NCBI RefSeq assembly: GCF_000195315.1
Contig: NC_015389.1
Span: forward strand, 1,426,001 to 1,490,000
Direction: 5' to 3'
DNA length: 64,000 bases
Origin: Coriobacterium glomerans PW2
GTDB taxonomy: Bacteria; Actinomycetota; Coriobacteriia; Coriobacteriales; Coriobacteriaceae
Position numbers and translations under genes: made by a program. Shown one piece after another: positions 1-8,302 of this stretch. The stretch's first letter is position 1, and each line of letters starts with the position of its first letter. The notes beneath the pieces are model-generated. The model did no database searches. It had not been told where the DNA came from and saw nothing but the letters and a program-made list of their open reading frames with translations.

Positions 1-379
1 TGCCGTTGAAGATGAGCTGCCAGATGTAGCCGAGCACGATGCCGCCGATCAGATTGGGCATGAAGAAGATCGTACGGAACACGTTCGTGCCCCGCAGCCG
101 TTTGGTGAGTCCGAGCGCCAGGGCGAAGGCGATGAGATTGATGACCACGAGCGAGACGACGGTGAACAGCGCAGTGAACCAGAACGCGTGCTGAAAGATC
201 GTATCCTGAAGCGCGAGAGCGTAGTTCTCCAACCCGGTGAACGTCGCGTCGGTCACCGTGGTGAAGTTGCACAGCGATAGCCAGATGCCCATGGCAAACG
301 GAACGATGAATCCGATGACGAACGCCGCGAACGTGGGCACGACGAAGATCGGCAGATAGCGCCGAATCGCCTTCTCCAT
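1..379 (-). CDS. Sugar ABC transporter permease, MalF/UgpA type (3' end outside window)
   Basis: This is the N-terminal 126 residues of an inner-membrane permease of a carbohydrate ABC importer; the rest lies beyond the left edge. Translation begins MEKAIRRYLPIFVVPTFAAF. A first membrane helix follows (about residues 9-32), then a periplasmic loop containing FTGLENY, which is typical of MalF-like subunits, and two further hydrophobic segments. The start ATG at 379-377 has a good GGAGG eight bases upstream. It lies just downstream of the sugar-binding protein gene in the same orientation, so the two are probably one operon whose second permease is outside the window. Family assignment is confident; the transported sugar is unknown. 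Confidence 0.85.
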   Translation of the reverse strand, partial: MEKAIRRYLPIFVVPTFAAFVIGFIVPFAMGIWLSLCNFTTVTDATFTGLENYALALQDTIFQHAFWFTALFTVVSLVVINLIAFALALGLTKRLRGTNVFRTIFFMPNLIGGIVLGYIWQLIFNG

Positions 380-490
380 GATGTCAACCTCCTTTGCGCG
401 CAAAAAAGCAGCGGGCAGGCGCGCGAGTTGCCCGCTGCATATGAGACCGTTCTCGACCGAGTCCTGACCCCGCAGGGATCAGAGCTGATA

Positions 491-1852
491 TCAGGCGTTC
501 TTCTTCGACGCCTTGGCCTCGGTGGCCCACCCGTCGACGAACGCCTTCTTGACCCCGTCCCAAGTCGAGTCGGACTGATCGGCCGCGTAGCTCGTGAGTG
601 CCGACTGCAGAGCCGTCTTCCAGTTCTCGCTCGGGATCGTGCTGAACAGCCAGTCCACGGGTGTCTTGCCATCTGCCAGATACTTGTCGGACAGCAGCGT
701 CAGCGGGTTCGTCGATTTCTTGTTCTTCTTGAACGGGATCACGAAGCCCATGCCATCGAGATCCCCGATGGCCTTGTCGGTGCCGCACATCGCTTCCACA
801 CCGGCCTTGGAGGTGACGCACCAGTTCATGAATTTGAGCGTCGCGGCGATATCATCTTCGGAGACGTTCTTGTTCACGCACCAGTAGTTCTCCGACCCGG
901 TGCACAGACCCTGGTTCTGCTCACCGGCGACGCCGATGTAGATCGGCAGGATCCCCAGATTGTCATCGCCGACATCCTTGATGTTGGCGTACTCCCAGGT
1001 GCCGTTCTGATAGAACACGCACTTGCCGGTCACGAACTCGGCGGTCGCGTCATCTGCGGTCTTGGTCGACAGCTGTGAGGGGTCTGCGGTCTCGTTGTTG
1101 ATGTAGAGATCAAAGATATCGCGATAGTTCGGCAGATAGGTCCCCTTGATCGCATCGGTGGTCTTGATGTTGTCCGCCTTGTACTCATAGTAGATGGGCA
1201 GGTTCGCCAGGTGAGTGGTGTAGCGCCAGTAGGAGCTGTTGTCCAGGCCCGCCGAACCGAACGCGGAGAAACCGAGCTCGTCTTTGCGTTTCGTGATATC
1301 TTGGGCGATCTTCTTGAGGGAGGCGAAGTCGGTGATGTCCTCGATCTTGTGGCCGGCCTTCTTCAACAGGCTCGTGTTGCAGATGATGCCGTAGGTCTCG
1401 ATGACGTAGGCGACGCCCTTGACCTTGCCGTCGTCGCCGACGAGTTTGAAGTTGTCGTACGCCAGCTCGTTCATGATGTCGGCGCCATCGAGATCGTAGC
1501 AGTAGTCCTTCCAGGAGGCCAGACCCACCGGTCCGTTGACCTGGAACAGCGTCGGCGGCTCCTTCTTGGCCATGTTCGACTTGAGCTCGGTCTCATACTG
1601 GCCCTGAGCCGCCGTCTTGACGGTCATGGGGATGCCGGTCTCCTTCGTGAAGATCTTCGCGAGCGCGTTCCACTGCTTGTCCTGCTCGGGCTTGAAGCTC
1701 TGGAAGTAGACCTTGCCCTTCGCGTCCTCGGAGGCACCCGACGTCGATCCGGATCCGCCTGCGGAAGCGCCCTTGCACCCCGTTGCGGCCAGCATCGTCA
1801 CGCCCGCCACCGACCCTAGCCCGACTTTGATGAACTGCCTTCTCTCCATCAT
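491..1852 (-). CDS. Extracellular sugar-binding lipoprotein of an ABC transporter (SBP family 1)
   Basis: A 453-residue solute-binding protein that would capture a mono- or oligosaccharide outside the membrane and pass it to the adjacent permease. The N-terminus has a twin-arginine-like ERRQFIKVG, a hydrophobic stretch and a lipobox ending in AATGC, followed by a Gly/Ser/Ala linker. The body resembles MalE/UgpB-type proteins, including a GKCVFYQNGTWEYANI segment typical of family 1 binding proteins. The start has two consecutive ATGs behind AAGGAGG. Transcription is probably controlled by the LacI-type operator about 30 bp upstream. The substrate cannot be named; the nearby alpha-fucosidase makes a host-glycan fragment plausible, but that is inference. 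Confidence 0.9.
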   Translation of the reverse strand: MMERRQFIKVGLGSVAGVTMLAATGCKGASAGGSGSTSGASEDAKGKVYFQSFKPEQDKQWNALAKIFTKETGIPMTVKTAAQGQYETELKSNMAKKEPPTLFQVNGPVGLASWKDYCYDLDGADIMNELAYDNFKLVGDDGKVKGVAYVIETYGIICNTSLLKKAGHKIEDITDFASLKKIAQDITKRKDELGFSAFGSAGLDNSSYWRYTTHLANLPIYYEYKADNIKTTDAIKGTYLPNYRDIFDLYINNETADPSQLSTKTADDATAEFVTGKCVFYQNGTWEYANIKDVGDDNLGILPIYIGVAGEQNQGLCTGSENYWCVNKNVSEDDIAATLKFMNWCVTSKAGVEAMCGTDKAIGDLDGMGFVIPFKKNKKSTNPLTLLSDKYLADGKTPVDWLFSTIPSENWKTALQSALTSYAADQSDSTWDGVKKAFVDGWATEAKASKKNA

Positions 1853-1881
1853 AGCGAATTCCTCCTTAGGAATGGACGCCT

Positions 1882-1901
1882 GTTTGGAAACGTTTCCAAA
1901 C
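1882..1901. promoter_or_regulatory. Perfect 20-bp LacI/GalR-family operator
   Basis: GTTTGGAAACGTTTCCAAAC is a perfect palindrome with the central CG expected of LacI/GalR-family sites. It also fits the catabolite-response consensus WTGNAANCGNWNNCA. It lies between the -10 box and the start codon of the sugar-binding protein gene, where a bound repressor would block transcription. The cognate regulator is not in the window, so local induction and CcpA-like global control cannot be told apart. Confidence 0.85.
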
Positions 1902-1912
1902 TGATTTCCATC

Positions 1913-1941
1913 GTTATATGCCCATGCAGGAGGGCACGCAA
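1913..1941 (-). promoter_or_regulatory. Putative sigma-70-type promoter of the sugar ABC operon
   Basis: On the minus strand TTGCGT (1941-1936) and TATAAC (1918-1913) are separated by 17 bp. They sit just upstream of the palindromic operator at 1882-1901 and about 60 bp before the start codon of the binding protein gene. Confidence 0.55.
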
Positions 1942-2028
1942 GGCATCATTGAGATATTGACCGTTCACGGTTGACCAGATACCGTCTGCCGTTAAAGTTT
2001 CGGCAAGCGGTTGACGCAACGCTTCGCG

Positions 2029-4737
2029 TCAGGCTCCGCTCTCCCCCTGAGAGGACACCGTGAGATTCGCGAGCGCCGCAAGCCGGAGCACGAGATTCAC
2101 CGTCCCGACGTTGTAGCCCGCCTGCGCGTAGCGTCCGATCAGGCCTCCCCGCTCGGTCTGAACGAGCAGCGCCAGGGGAAGCTTGCCGGGCTCGGCGAAC
2201 ATGCGACGCGCGAGTCGCTCGGGAAGCTCGGAGAAGTCCTGCCGGCACAGATGCGCCTCGGGCAGCGCCGAGCGAGTTCGCGACAAGGTGGGATCGGAAA
2301 GCTGCGCCGCCGCAGGTACAACCAGCAGGATCGACAGCTCTGACGACTCGAGCTGCTCAGCTTGCTCGCGAAGCTCGTTGAGCAGGTGCTCGGTGGGCTC
2401 CTCGCGCAGCCTTAGAAAGCAGACGAGCGCGCAGTGTCCCTGCGCTTGGACCGCGACGCTCAGGTCGCCTCCATCCTCGGATTCGAGTGTGAAGTCTTCG
2501 AGAGGGATCCGCGTGAGCATGTCGCGCGCCTCGGGCTCGCGCACCCTGAGGCGCACCGCTACGCTCGCCGGATCACCCAGCTCGAAGTCGAGCTCTGAGA
2601 CCTGCTGGTCGCCTGCCGGCACCCGAACCGTGGAGGTGAGCCGATAGCAACCGCGCGGAAGGCGCATCTCGCGCAGAGCGGCCGGAAGCTGCTCGGCTCG
2701 CAGATCGAGCATATCGAACTTCAGGCGCATCCGCGCATCACCCGTGCCGGCCGACTGGATGAGCCGAGCCAGGCTCCAATCCCTGCCGTAGACGATCCCC
2801 TCTTGCGGAAAAGCGAGCTCGAGACAGCTTCCATCCGGCTCCTCCACTGCGCTCGCCTCCTTGAACGACCCGTGATCCCAGTACTGCGCCGTGAGGTCGA
2901 GCGGGTTCAATCTGGCGGGGATCCCGAGAGCCCGAGCGATGCATACGAACAGGGTGCGTCTGGTCTGCGGTGCAGCCTGACCGGAGCGAAGCGCGGCGGC
3001 AGGCGAGGCGACCAGCTCGAAGCGATGCTCATCGCGCGCGAATCCGATCTCGCGCTCGATGCGCTCCCAGATGCTCGCGGGGCGCTCGATCATCATCTCG
3101 CGCTCCTTGTCGCCAAAAGCTGCGACGATGGCTTCTGAGGCCGAGCTGAGCTGCTCGGTGTGCACGCGGGGACACAAAACGAAGGAGCGGAAGAGGCTGC
3201 GGGCGAGCTCTGGATCAGCTCCCTGGCGCTCGATGCGCTCCAAGCTCGCCTGCCTGAGCGACCGCGCATGGCGCAGATGGGCCTCCAGAATCGCTGCGGT
3301 CGCGTCGCAGCAGTCCTTCTTCGACAGCGTCGAGAGCAGCTCAAGTCGGTCCCGCTCGATATCGCGCAGCAGAAAGCGCTCGATCTCCGAGGCGTTGCCG
3401 AACGCGTCGCCGAACCACTCCCCTATCCGCGCCTCCCACGTATCGTCGCCGGCCAGCGCGCCCGCGGACCGATAGCGCTCGATCACGCGAGCCGCCGAGC
3501 GCGCCGAGCGCGCGCCGAGCGCATCCAGGCGCTCGCGTCGATGCTCGTCGGCGCGAGCTCTGCGCGCCCTTCCGATGCCGAGCAGCTCGGGAGCGGGCTG
3601 GCTTGAGGGCGCCGGATGGTCGAGGGGTGCGCGGACGTCCAGGTCGCACCAGGCGCGCTGGACCGGCTCGGATGCCGCGCAGGGAGCGGCAGCGAGCACG
3701 AGTTCGACCCGGTCGGTCTCAGATGTGCTCACAAGGGTCTCTGCCATGCTCGTCTCATCGCTGGCCAGCAGGCGCAGCGTTCCCATGCCGATCTCGATCG
3801 AGGCCGAGCCCTTCGCGTCGGTGATCACGTGGCCGATCTCGCGCCAGGCGGCTGCGTTCAGATAGCTCAGATCGATCTGGACGTGCCGGGCCGGGCTGCC
3901 GTCAGCGCGACGCACCTGCACGTTCAGCACCGTCGTCGGCGCGTAGAACGATGTGATGTTCTCGATGACCGTGCTGCCGTCGCGCGCGAGCCTGGCGCGA
4001 TCGCAGGTGAGATCGCACATGAAATCGGAGTACAGCACCGTCCGCACCATCATGGCGCGCCCGGAGGCCGCCGTGAACCAGCCGCGGTCGAGCACCTCCT
4101 CGGGCTCGCAAGCGCCCAGATAGCGCCAGCGGCCGTCCACGTGTACCTCGACCCATGCGTGGTTGTCATCGCAGTGCGCCCAGCAGGGCGTATAGATCTG
4201 ACGCGCGGGGATCCCGACGCTGCGCAGCGCGCTCACGAGAAACGTCGATTCCTCCCCGCAGCGGCCCCTTCCGCATCCCAGCAAGGCCAGCGGATCGAGC
4301 GTGCGACCGTCGGACTGCTGGTAGGTGACGCGTTCTGCGCACCAGTAATTCACCTCGATCACGGCTTCGACGTCCGTCTTTCCCGCGACGCGATCTCTGA
4401 GCGCGCGCCAGAAGACGTCTCGGCAATCGGTCAGGGGCTCGTTGTTGATGCGAGGGCAGGCGATATCATGCACGAAGATCCGCTCCGAGGCCTCGGCCGC
4501 CCAAGGCATCTCACGCCGAAGCATGACGGCGTGGGAGGCGAAGGACGCGAGCAATCCTGGGGCTGCATCGAACACATCGCTTATCGGCAGCGTCGCATAC
4601 AGGTAGCGAAGAAGCTCCGCGACGTCTTGCTGCTGGCTGGCAAGTTCGTGCTCGATCTGCTCGCTGAGCGGCTCGAGAAGATCGGCTCGCCTCGCAAGCC
4701 GCGCTCGCGTGTAATCGGTCAATGCCTGAGAGAACAT
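2029..4737 (-). CDS. Large transglutaminase-like (cysteine peptidase fold) protein with a C-terminal thioredoxin-like region
   Basis: A 902-residue protein with no signal peptide or membrane segment, so probably cytoplasmic. Residues about 125-240 form a transglutaminase-core domain: the nucleophile Cys160 in GRGRCGEES, His193 in HAWVEV, and the GACEPEEVLDRGWF segment characteristic of one bacterial transglutaminase-like subgroup in place of the usual Asp motif. Several beta-rich stretches follow. The last 130 residues (ALVCFLRLREEPTEHLL onward) read like a thioredoxin fold without a CxxC pair. The function of this architecture is unknown to me; peptide or glycopeptide hydrolysis is a guess. 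The ATG follows AGGAG at a longish spacing. It is downstream of the fucosidase gene in the same direction. Confidence 0.75.
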   Translation of the reverse strand: MFSQALTDYTRARLARRADLLEPLSEQIEHELASQQQDVAELLRYLYATLPISDVFDAAPGLLASFASHAVMLRREMPWAAEASERIFVHDIACPRINNEPLTDCRDVFWRALRDRVAGKTDVEAVIEVNYWCAERVTYQQSDGRTLDPLALLGCGRGRCGEESTFLVSALRSVGIPARQIYTPCWAHCDDNHAWVEVHVDGRWRYLGACEPEEVLDRGWFTAASGRAMMVRTVLYSDFMCDLTCDRARLARDGSTVIENITSFYAPTTVLNVQVRRADGSPARHVQIDLSYLNAAAWREIGHVITDAKGSASIEIGMGTLRLLASDETSMAETLVSTSETDRVELVLAAAPCAASEPVQRAWCDLDVRAPLDHPAPSSQPAPELLGIGRARRARADEHRRERLDALGARSARSAARVIERYRSAGALAGDDTWEARIGEWFGDAFGNASEIERFLLRDIERDRLELLSTLSKKDCCDATAAILEAHLRHARSLRQASLERIERQGADPELARSLFRSFVLCPRVHTEQLSSASEAIVAAFGDKEREMMIERPASIWERIEREIGFARDEHRFELVASPAAALRSGQAAPQTRRTLFVCIARALGIPARLNPLDLTAQYWDHGSFKEASAVEEPDGSCLELAFPQEGIVYGRDWSLARLIQSAGTGDARMRLKFDMLDLRAEQLPAALREMRLPRGCYRLTSTVRVPAGDQQVSELDFELGDPASVAVRLRVREPEARDMLTRIPLEDFTLESEDGGDLSVAVQAQGHCALVCFLRLREEPTEHLLNELREQAEQLESSELSILLVVPAAAQLSDPTLSRTRSALPEAHLCRQDFSELPERLARRMFAEPGKLPLALLVQTERGGLIGRYAQAGYNVGTVNLVLRLAALANLTVSSQGESGA

Positions 4738-4825
4738 GGCTGCCGCGCTCCTATCGTCTGTGTTCCATCTGTCGCCTCTATGGGCTCGAGCAGATCGGAT
4801 GGCTTGTGCACCGGCTGAAAGACAC

Positions 4826-4869
4826 AGGAAAGGCAGTGCAGAGATCGGGGACCTGCACCTGCCTTTCCT
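4826..4869. terminator. Inverted repeat between the fucosidase and transglutaminase-like genes
   Basis: AGGAAAGGCAG (4826-4836) is exactly complementary to CTGCCTTTCCT (4859-4869) across a 22-base loop that contains a second TGCA pairing. It starts ten bases after the fucosidase stop codon. There is no long U run in the minus-strand direction, so it may be a weak terminator or a processing hairpin rather than a full stop. Confidence 0.45.
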
Positions 4870-4878
4870 TGAGTGATG

Positions 4879-6201
4879 TTATACCACATTGACACCGATC
4901 ACCGTATCGATCGAGTCGGGCAGCTCGGCGAGAGGTCCGAGATCGGCAAAAGCGATATCGGGGTAATCGCTGTGAGTCCAGCTCTCAGACTGTCTCACCT
5001 CCGAGCCGTCTGCGACACGGCGCATCGCGGCGATGCGGTCCGGCGGGAAGCCGAGCAGCGGTACCGGCCCGAGCGCGCTTTCGTACAGATGCGCGAAATA
5101 CGTGTCGCCGTCGCGCGTGATCCGCCCCCATTCGGGCCGCTCCGGTTCGATCGGCCCCCCCTGAGACGGGCCGCATCCGTAGACGCTTTCCCCGTTGCGC
5201 GCCAACCAGGAGCCCACGGTCTCCAGAATGCGCATCGAGGGCTCCGGAAAGCGTCCGGTGGCATCCGGGCCGACATTCACGATCATGTTGCCACCCTTCG
5301 ATACGCATTCGACGAGCTTGTGTATGATGAGGGAGGCGGATTTGTAGTTCAAATCGGTCGCGCAGTATCCCCAGTTGTCGTTCAGGGTGAGACAGGCCTC
5401 CCAGACGAGCGGATCACCGTGGGCGTCAACCAGACCCCGGGGCGGAATGATCTGCTCGGGTGTCACAAAGTCTCCATGGTAGGCGGTCGGCGCGCAGGCG
5501 GCAAGCGATCCCAACCCCTCACCGCTGACCTCCAGACGGTTGTTCACGATCACTCCGGGCTGCAATGAGCGCACCATGTTCATGAGATCGGTGGCGCGCC
5601 ACGCCTCCCCTCGCAGCTCATCATAGGAGAAATCGAACCACAGAAGATCGAGCGCACCGTAGTTCTCGCACAGCTCGCGCACCTGCTCGTGCATGAAATC
5701 GAGATAGCGGCTGAAGACGCGGTGCGTGTTCGCGCCCCGCAGGGAATCGCGGCGGAGCGGAGCCTGCCTGTCGCCGAATTGCGGAAAATCCGGATGATGC
5801 CAGTCGATGAGCGAGTAGTAGAGCCCGACGCGGATGCCCTCCGCGCGAAACGCCTCGAGGAACTCGGCCACGATATCGCGGCCGAGATGCGTGCACGTCG
5901 ATTTGAAATCGGTCGTCGCCGTGTCATAGAGGCAGAAGCCGTCATGATGCTTCGCCGTCAGCACAGCGTAGCGCACGCCGGCGGAGCGCGCCGAGCGAGC
6001 CCAGGCGCGCGCGTCGAAAGCGGTCGGATCGAACTGGTCGAAGTAGCGAGCGTAGGCAGTCTCATCCATCTCCTCGATGCTCATGACCCACTCGCCGCGG
6101 GCGGGAATCGCATAGAGCCCGAAATGGATGAACATGCCGAAGCGATCATTCACGAACCACTTCATCCGCTCATCGTAGCGTTCGCGATCGAAGCGGTACA
6201 T
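4879..6201 (-). CDS. Alpha-L-fucosidase, glycoside hydrolase family 29
   Basis: A 440-residue retaining alpha-L-fucosidase that removes fucose from host mucin or milk glycans. Family 29 features are clear: the opening WFVNDRFGMFIHFGLYAIPARGEWV, the substrate-binding AVLTAKHHDGFCLYDT, GLYYSLIDWHHPDF, and the nucleophile Asp in LLWFDFSYDE. There is no signal peptide, so the enzyme should act in the cytoplasm on imported fucosylated oligosaccharides. The length suits a catalytic domain with a short C-terminal beta region. The start follows AAAGGA. The gene is divergent from the opp-type operon at 6482 and shares its regulatory region, which contains a long inverted repeat. Confidence 0.93.
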   Translation of the reverse strand: MYRFDRERYDERMKWFVNDRFGMFIHFGLYAIPARGEWVMSIEEMDETAYARYFDQFDPTAFDARAWARSARSAGVRYAVLTAKHHDGFCLYDTATTDFKSTCTHLGRDIVAEFLEAFRAEGIRVGLYYSLIDWHHPDFPQFGDRQAPLRRDSLRGANTHRVFSRYLDFMHEQVRELCENYGALDLLWFDFSYDELRGEAWRATDLMNMVRSLQPGVIVNNRLEVSGEGLGSLAACAPTAYHGDFVTPEQIIPPRGLVDAHGDPLVWEACLTLNDNWGYCATDLNYKSASLIIHKLVECVSKGGNMIVNVGPDATGRFPEPSMRILETVGSWLARNGESVYGCGPSQGGPIEPERPEWGRITRDGDTYFAHLYESALGPVPLLGFPPDRIAAMRRVADGSEVRQSESWTHSDYPDIAFADLGPLAELPDSIDTVIGVNVV

Positions 6202-6266
6202 GGCGGTCCTTTCTCTCTGGCTGGAGCGCGCCGATACGTCGGAGGGCCCATCGCGACTGTTCGCCT

Positions 6267-6313
6267 ATTTGCTAACGAGGGTAGCATAGAGTGTGCTACG
6301 CTCGTTAGCAAAT
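6267..6313. promoter_or_regulatory. Long inverted repeat in the divergent fucosidase/opp promoter region
   Basis: Two 20-base arms, 6267-6286 and 6294-6313, match in 19 of 20 positions as an inverted repeat around a 7-base spacer. Each arm contains TTTGCTAACGAG and a GCTA...TAGC half-symmetry. A terminator is unlikely because the flanking genes diverge, so a shared operator for one regulator controlling both transcripts is the best reading. Confidence 0.7.
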
Positions 6314-6481
6314 GGGTACACGCGTGAATGATTGACAGTCTTCTCGCAGCCATCGGATGCTCGATCGGGCGCGGATGCGCCATCTGCTGAAGCATCGGTG
6401 TCAATGCGAGTCTGTCTGACGTGCCCCAGTTGATCGCACGGCAGTGATCAGAGCACTGAACCACGAGGAAAGGAACGATCG

Positions 6482-8200
6482 ATGAGCACAGGAAAGACAA
6501 CCCCATCGGAACAGCGGGCCGCGAATCTGAATATCACACGCAGAGGCTTTCTCGCCGCCGGCATCGCGACGACGGCTGTCGCAGCCGGGCTGGGTCTCGC
6601 GGGCTGCAAGGGCGCATCGAAAGATGCGAAGGGCAGCGGATCTGCGGGTGGCTCCTCATCGAGCGATCTTCTCAAGGCCGACAAGGACGGCTTCGTCGTG
6701 CGCGCGACCAAGACGGATAGCAAGGCGAAGTCCAACGACGCGACCATCGCGGTGGAGACTCCGGTCAAGGAGCTGCATCCGATGAACTGGTCGGACGGCA
6801 CCTCGGGCAACGTCGTGCTCTACATCTACGATTCGCTTCTCGCCTACGACAAGGACATGAAGTTCGTTCCCCGCCTCGCCAAGAGCTGGGAGATTTCCGA
6901 CGATGCTCTCACATATACGTTCCATCTGCGTGACGACGTCACATTCACCGATGGATCCGCGTTCGACTCCTCCGTCGTGCTCACGAACTACCAGCAGGCC
7001 ATCGATAAGAAGAACAACTGGCGGCGCCGCCGCACCTTTATCGAGACCATCGATGAGAACACCGAGGTCACCCGCGTCAACAGCGCCGAGGCACCCGATG
7101 AGAGCACCGTCGTGTTCCATCTCGCCAAGCCCTTCGCGCCATTTTTGAACTCGATGGCCCAGTTCTTCATCATCAGCGGCAAGGTGGTCACCGATTCCTC
7201 CCATGACTACATGAAGGAGTCCGCCGGCTCCGGACCGTTCAAACTCAAGGAGTACTCGCAGGGCGACCACACCACCCTGGTGCGCAACGATGACTACTGG
7301 GGCAAGGCGCCCAAGATCGACTCGGTCACCTTCCGCGAGGTCCCCGAAGCCGGCTCGCGCATCGCGATGCTGCAGACCGGCGAGGTCCAGGTCGCCTATC
7401 CCGTACCAGCCGATCAGGTGGCGACGATCCGCAGCGCCGGCAACATCAACCTGCTTTCCATCCCCTCCACGACCATGCGCTACGTGACACTCAACAACGA
7501 CGTCAAACCGCTTGATGACGTCCGTGTCCGCCAAGCGCTCAACTACGCCCTCAATCAGCAGGATTACGTCGACGTCATGTACGCTGGCGCCGCGACGCCG
7601 GCGACCTCGGTCCTGCCCGCCACCGTTCCGGGATACAAGGAGCAAAAGCCCTTCGACTACGACATCGAAAAAGCGAAGAGCCTGCTCAAAGAAGCGGGCC
7701 TGGAAGATGGTTTCAGCATAGAGATGATCGGTGACAACTCCTCGCAGGAGACGAAGGGCATGACGTTCGTCATGCAGCAGCTTGCCAAGATCAATGTCAA
7801 AGTCGATGTGAAACCCGGAGACGCGGCGACAAACGGCGTGCTCGCAGAGGCGTCCGAGAGCGAGACGAAGCTCCAGACCTGGTATGTCAACTGGTCGCAG
7901 ACCGATGCCGACGGCTTCATGCGCTCCCTGCTCTCCGAGGCCATGGTACCGCCGACCGGGTACAACACGGCGTTTTGGAAGAACGACAAATTCAACGCCG
8001 AGCTCGAGGCCGGCAACGCCGCGCCGACTCTCGAAGAGCAGAACAAGCACTACGGCGCGTGCCAGGACATCGCCTGGGATGAGTGCCCCTGGATCTACCT
8101 CGCCAGCGATAACTCGCTGATCGCGTACAACTCCTGCCTCTCCAATGTGACCAACCCGCCTCAGGGTCTTGATATCATCAACGAGAAGCTATCGGTGTAG
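6482..8200 (+). CDS. Peptide/oligosaccharide-binding lipoprotein, OppA/DppA family (SBP family 5)
   Basis: A 572-residue extracytoplasmic binding protein that opens the first opp-type operon. The N-terminus carries a Tat motif (TRRGFLAAG), a hydrophobic core and the lipobox LGLAGC, followed by a Gly/Ser-rich linker. The SBP_bac_5 signature is visible: LAKSWEISDDALTYTFHLRDDVTF, then DGSAFDSSVV, then GSGPFKLKEY. An AGGAAAGGA ribosome site precedes the ATG. Permeases and two ATPases follow in order. Family 5 proteins usually bind peptides, but some bind oligosaccharides; the divergent fucosidase with a shared control region makes a fucosylated oligosaccharide or glycopeptide worth testing. Confidence 0.92.
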   Translation: MSTGKTTPSEQRAANLNITRRGFLAAGIATTAVAAGLGLAGCKGASKDAKGSGSAGGSSSSDLLKADKDGFVVRATKTDSKAKSNDATIAVETPVKELHPMNWSDGTSGNVVLYIYDSLLAYDKDMKFVPRLAKSWEISDDALTYTFHLRDDVTFTDGSAFDSSVVLTNYQQAIDKKNNWRRRRTFIETIDENTEVTRVNSAEAPDESTVVFHLAKPFAPFLNSMAQFFIISGKVVTDSSHDYMKESAGSGPFKLKEYSQGDHTTLVRNDDYWGKAPKIDSVTFREVPEAGSRIAMLQTGEVQVAYPVPADQVATIRSAGNINLLSIPSTTMRYVTLNNDVKPLDDVRVRQALNYALNQQDYVDVMYAGAATPATSVLPATVPGYKEQKPFDYDIEKAKSLLKEAGLEDGFSIEMIGDNSSQETKGMTFVMQQLAKINVKVDVKPGDAATNGVLAEASESETKLQTWYVNWSQTDADGFMRSLLSEAMVPPTGYNTAFWKNDKFNAELEAGNAAPTLEEQNKHYGACQDIAWDECPWIYLASDNSLIAYNSCLSNVTNPPQGLDIINEKLSV

Positions 8201-8242
8201 CGAGGCGCGCAGCGACCCGCATTCGCGCAATTGAGCCTAATC

Positions 8243-8275
8243 GCATGCCAGCCGATTATCTGACGGCTGGCATGC
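8243..8275 (+). promoter_or_regulatory. Intercistronic stem-loop after the binding protein gene
   Basis: A perfect 12-bp stem (GCATGCCAGCCG at 8243-8254 with its complement at 8264-8275) encloses a 9-base loop, with no U run after it. Such hairpins behind highly expressed binding protein genes commonly protect the upstream mRNA segment or partly attenuate the permease genes. The second opp operon has an equivalent hairpin. Confidence 0.65.
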
Positions 8276-8302
8276 GCGTTGCATCGCACGGAAAGGCAGC
8301 AT

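Noticed and set aside
2139-4818. Several long plus-strand open frames (for example 3616-4818) opposite the transglutaminase-like gene
   Set aside because: They are mirror frames of a high-GC gene: composition is Arg/Ala-rich, no domain is recognisable, no ribosome sites are seen, and the minus-strand product has intact catalytic motifs.
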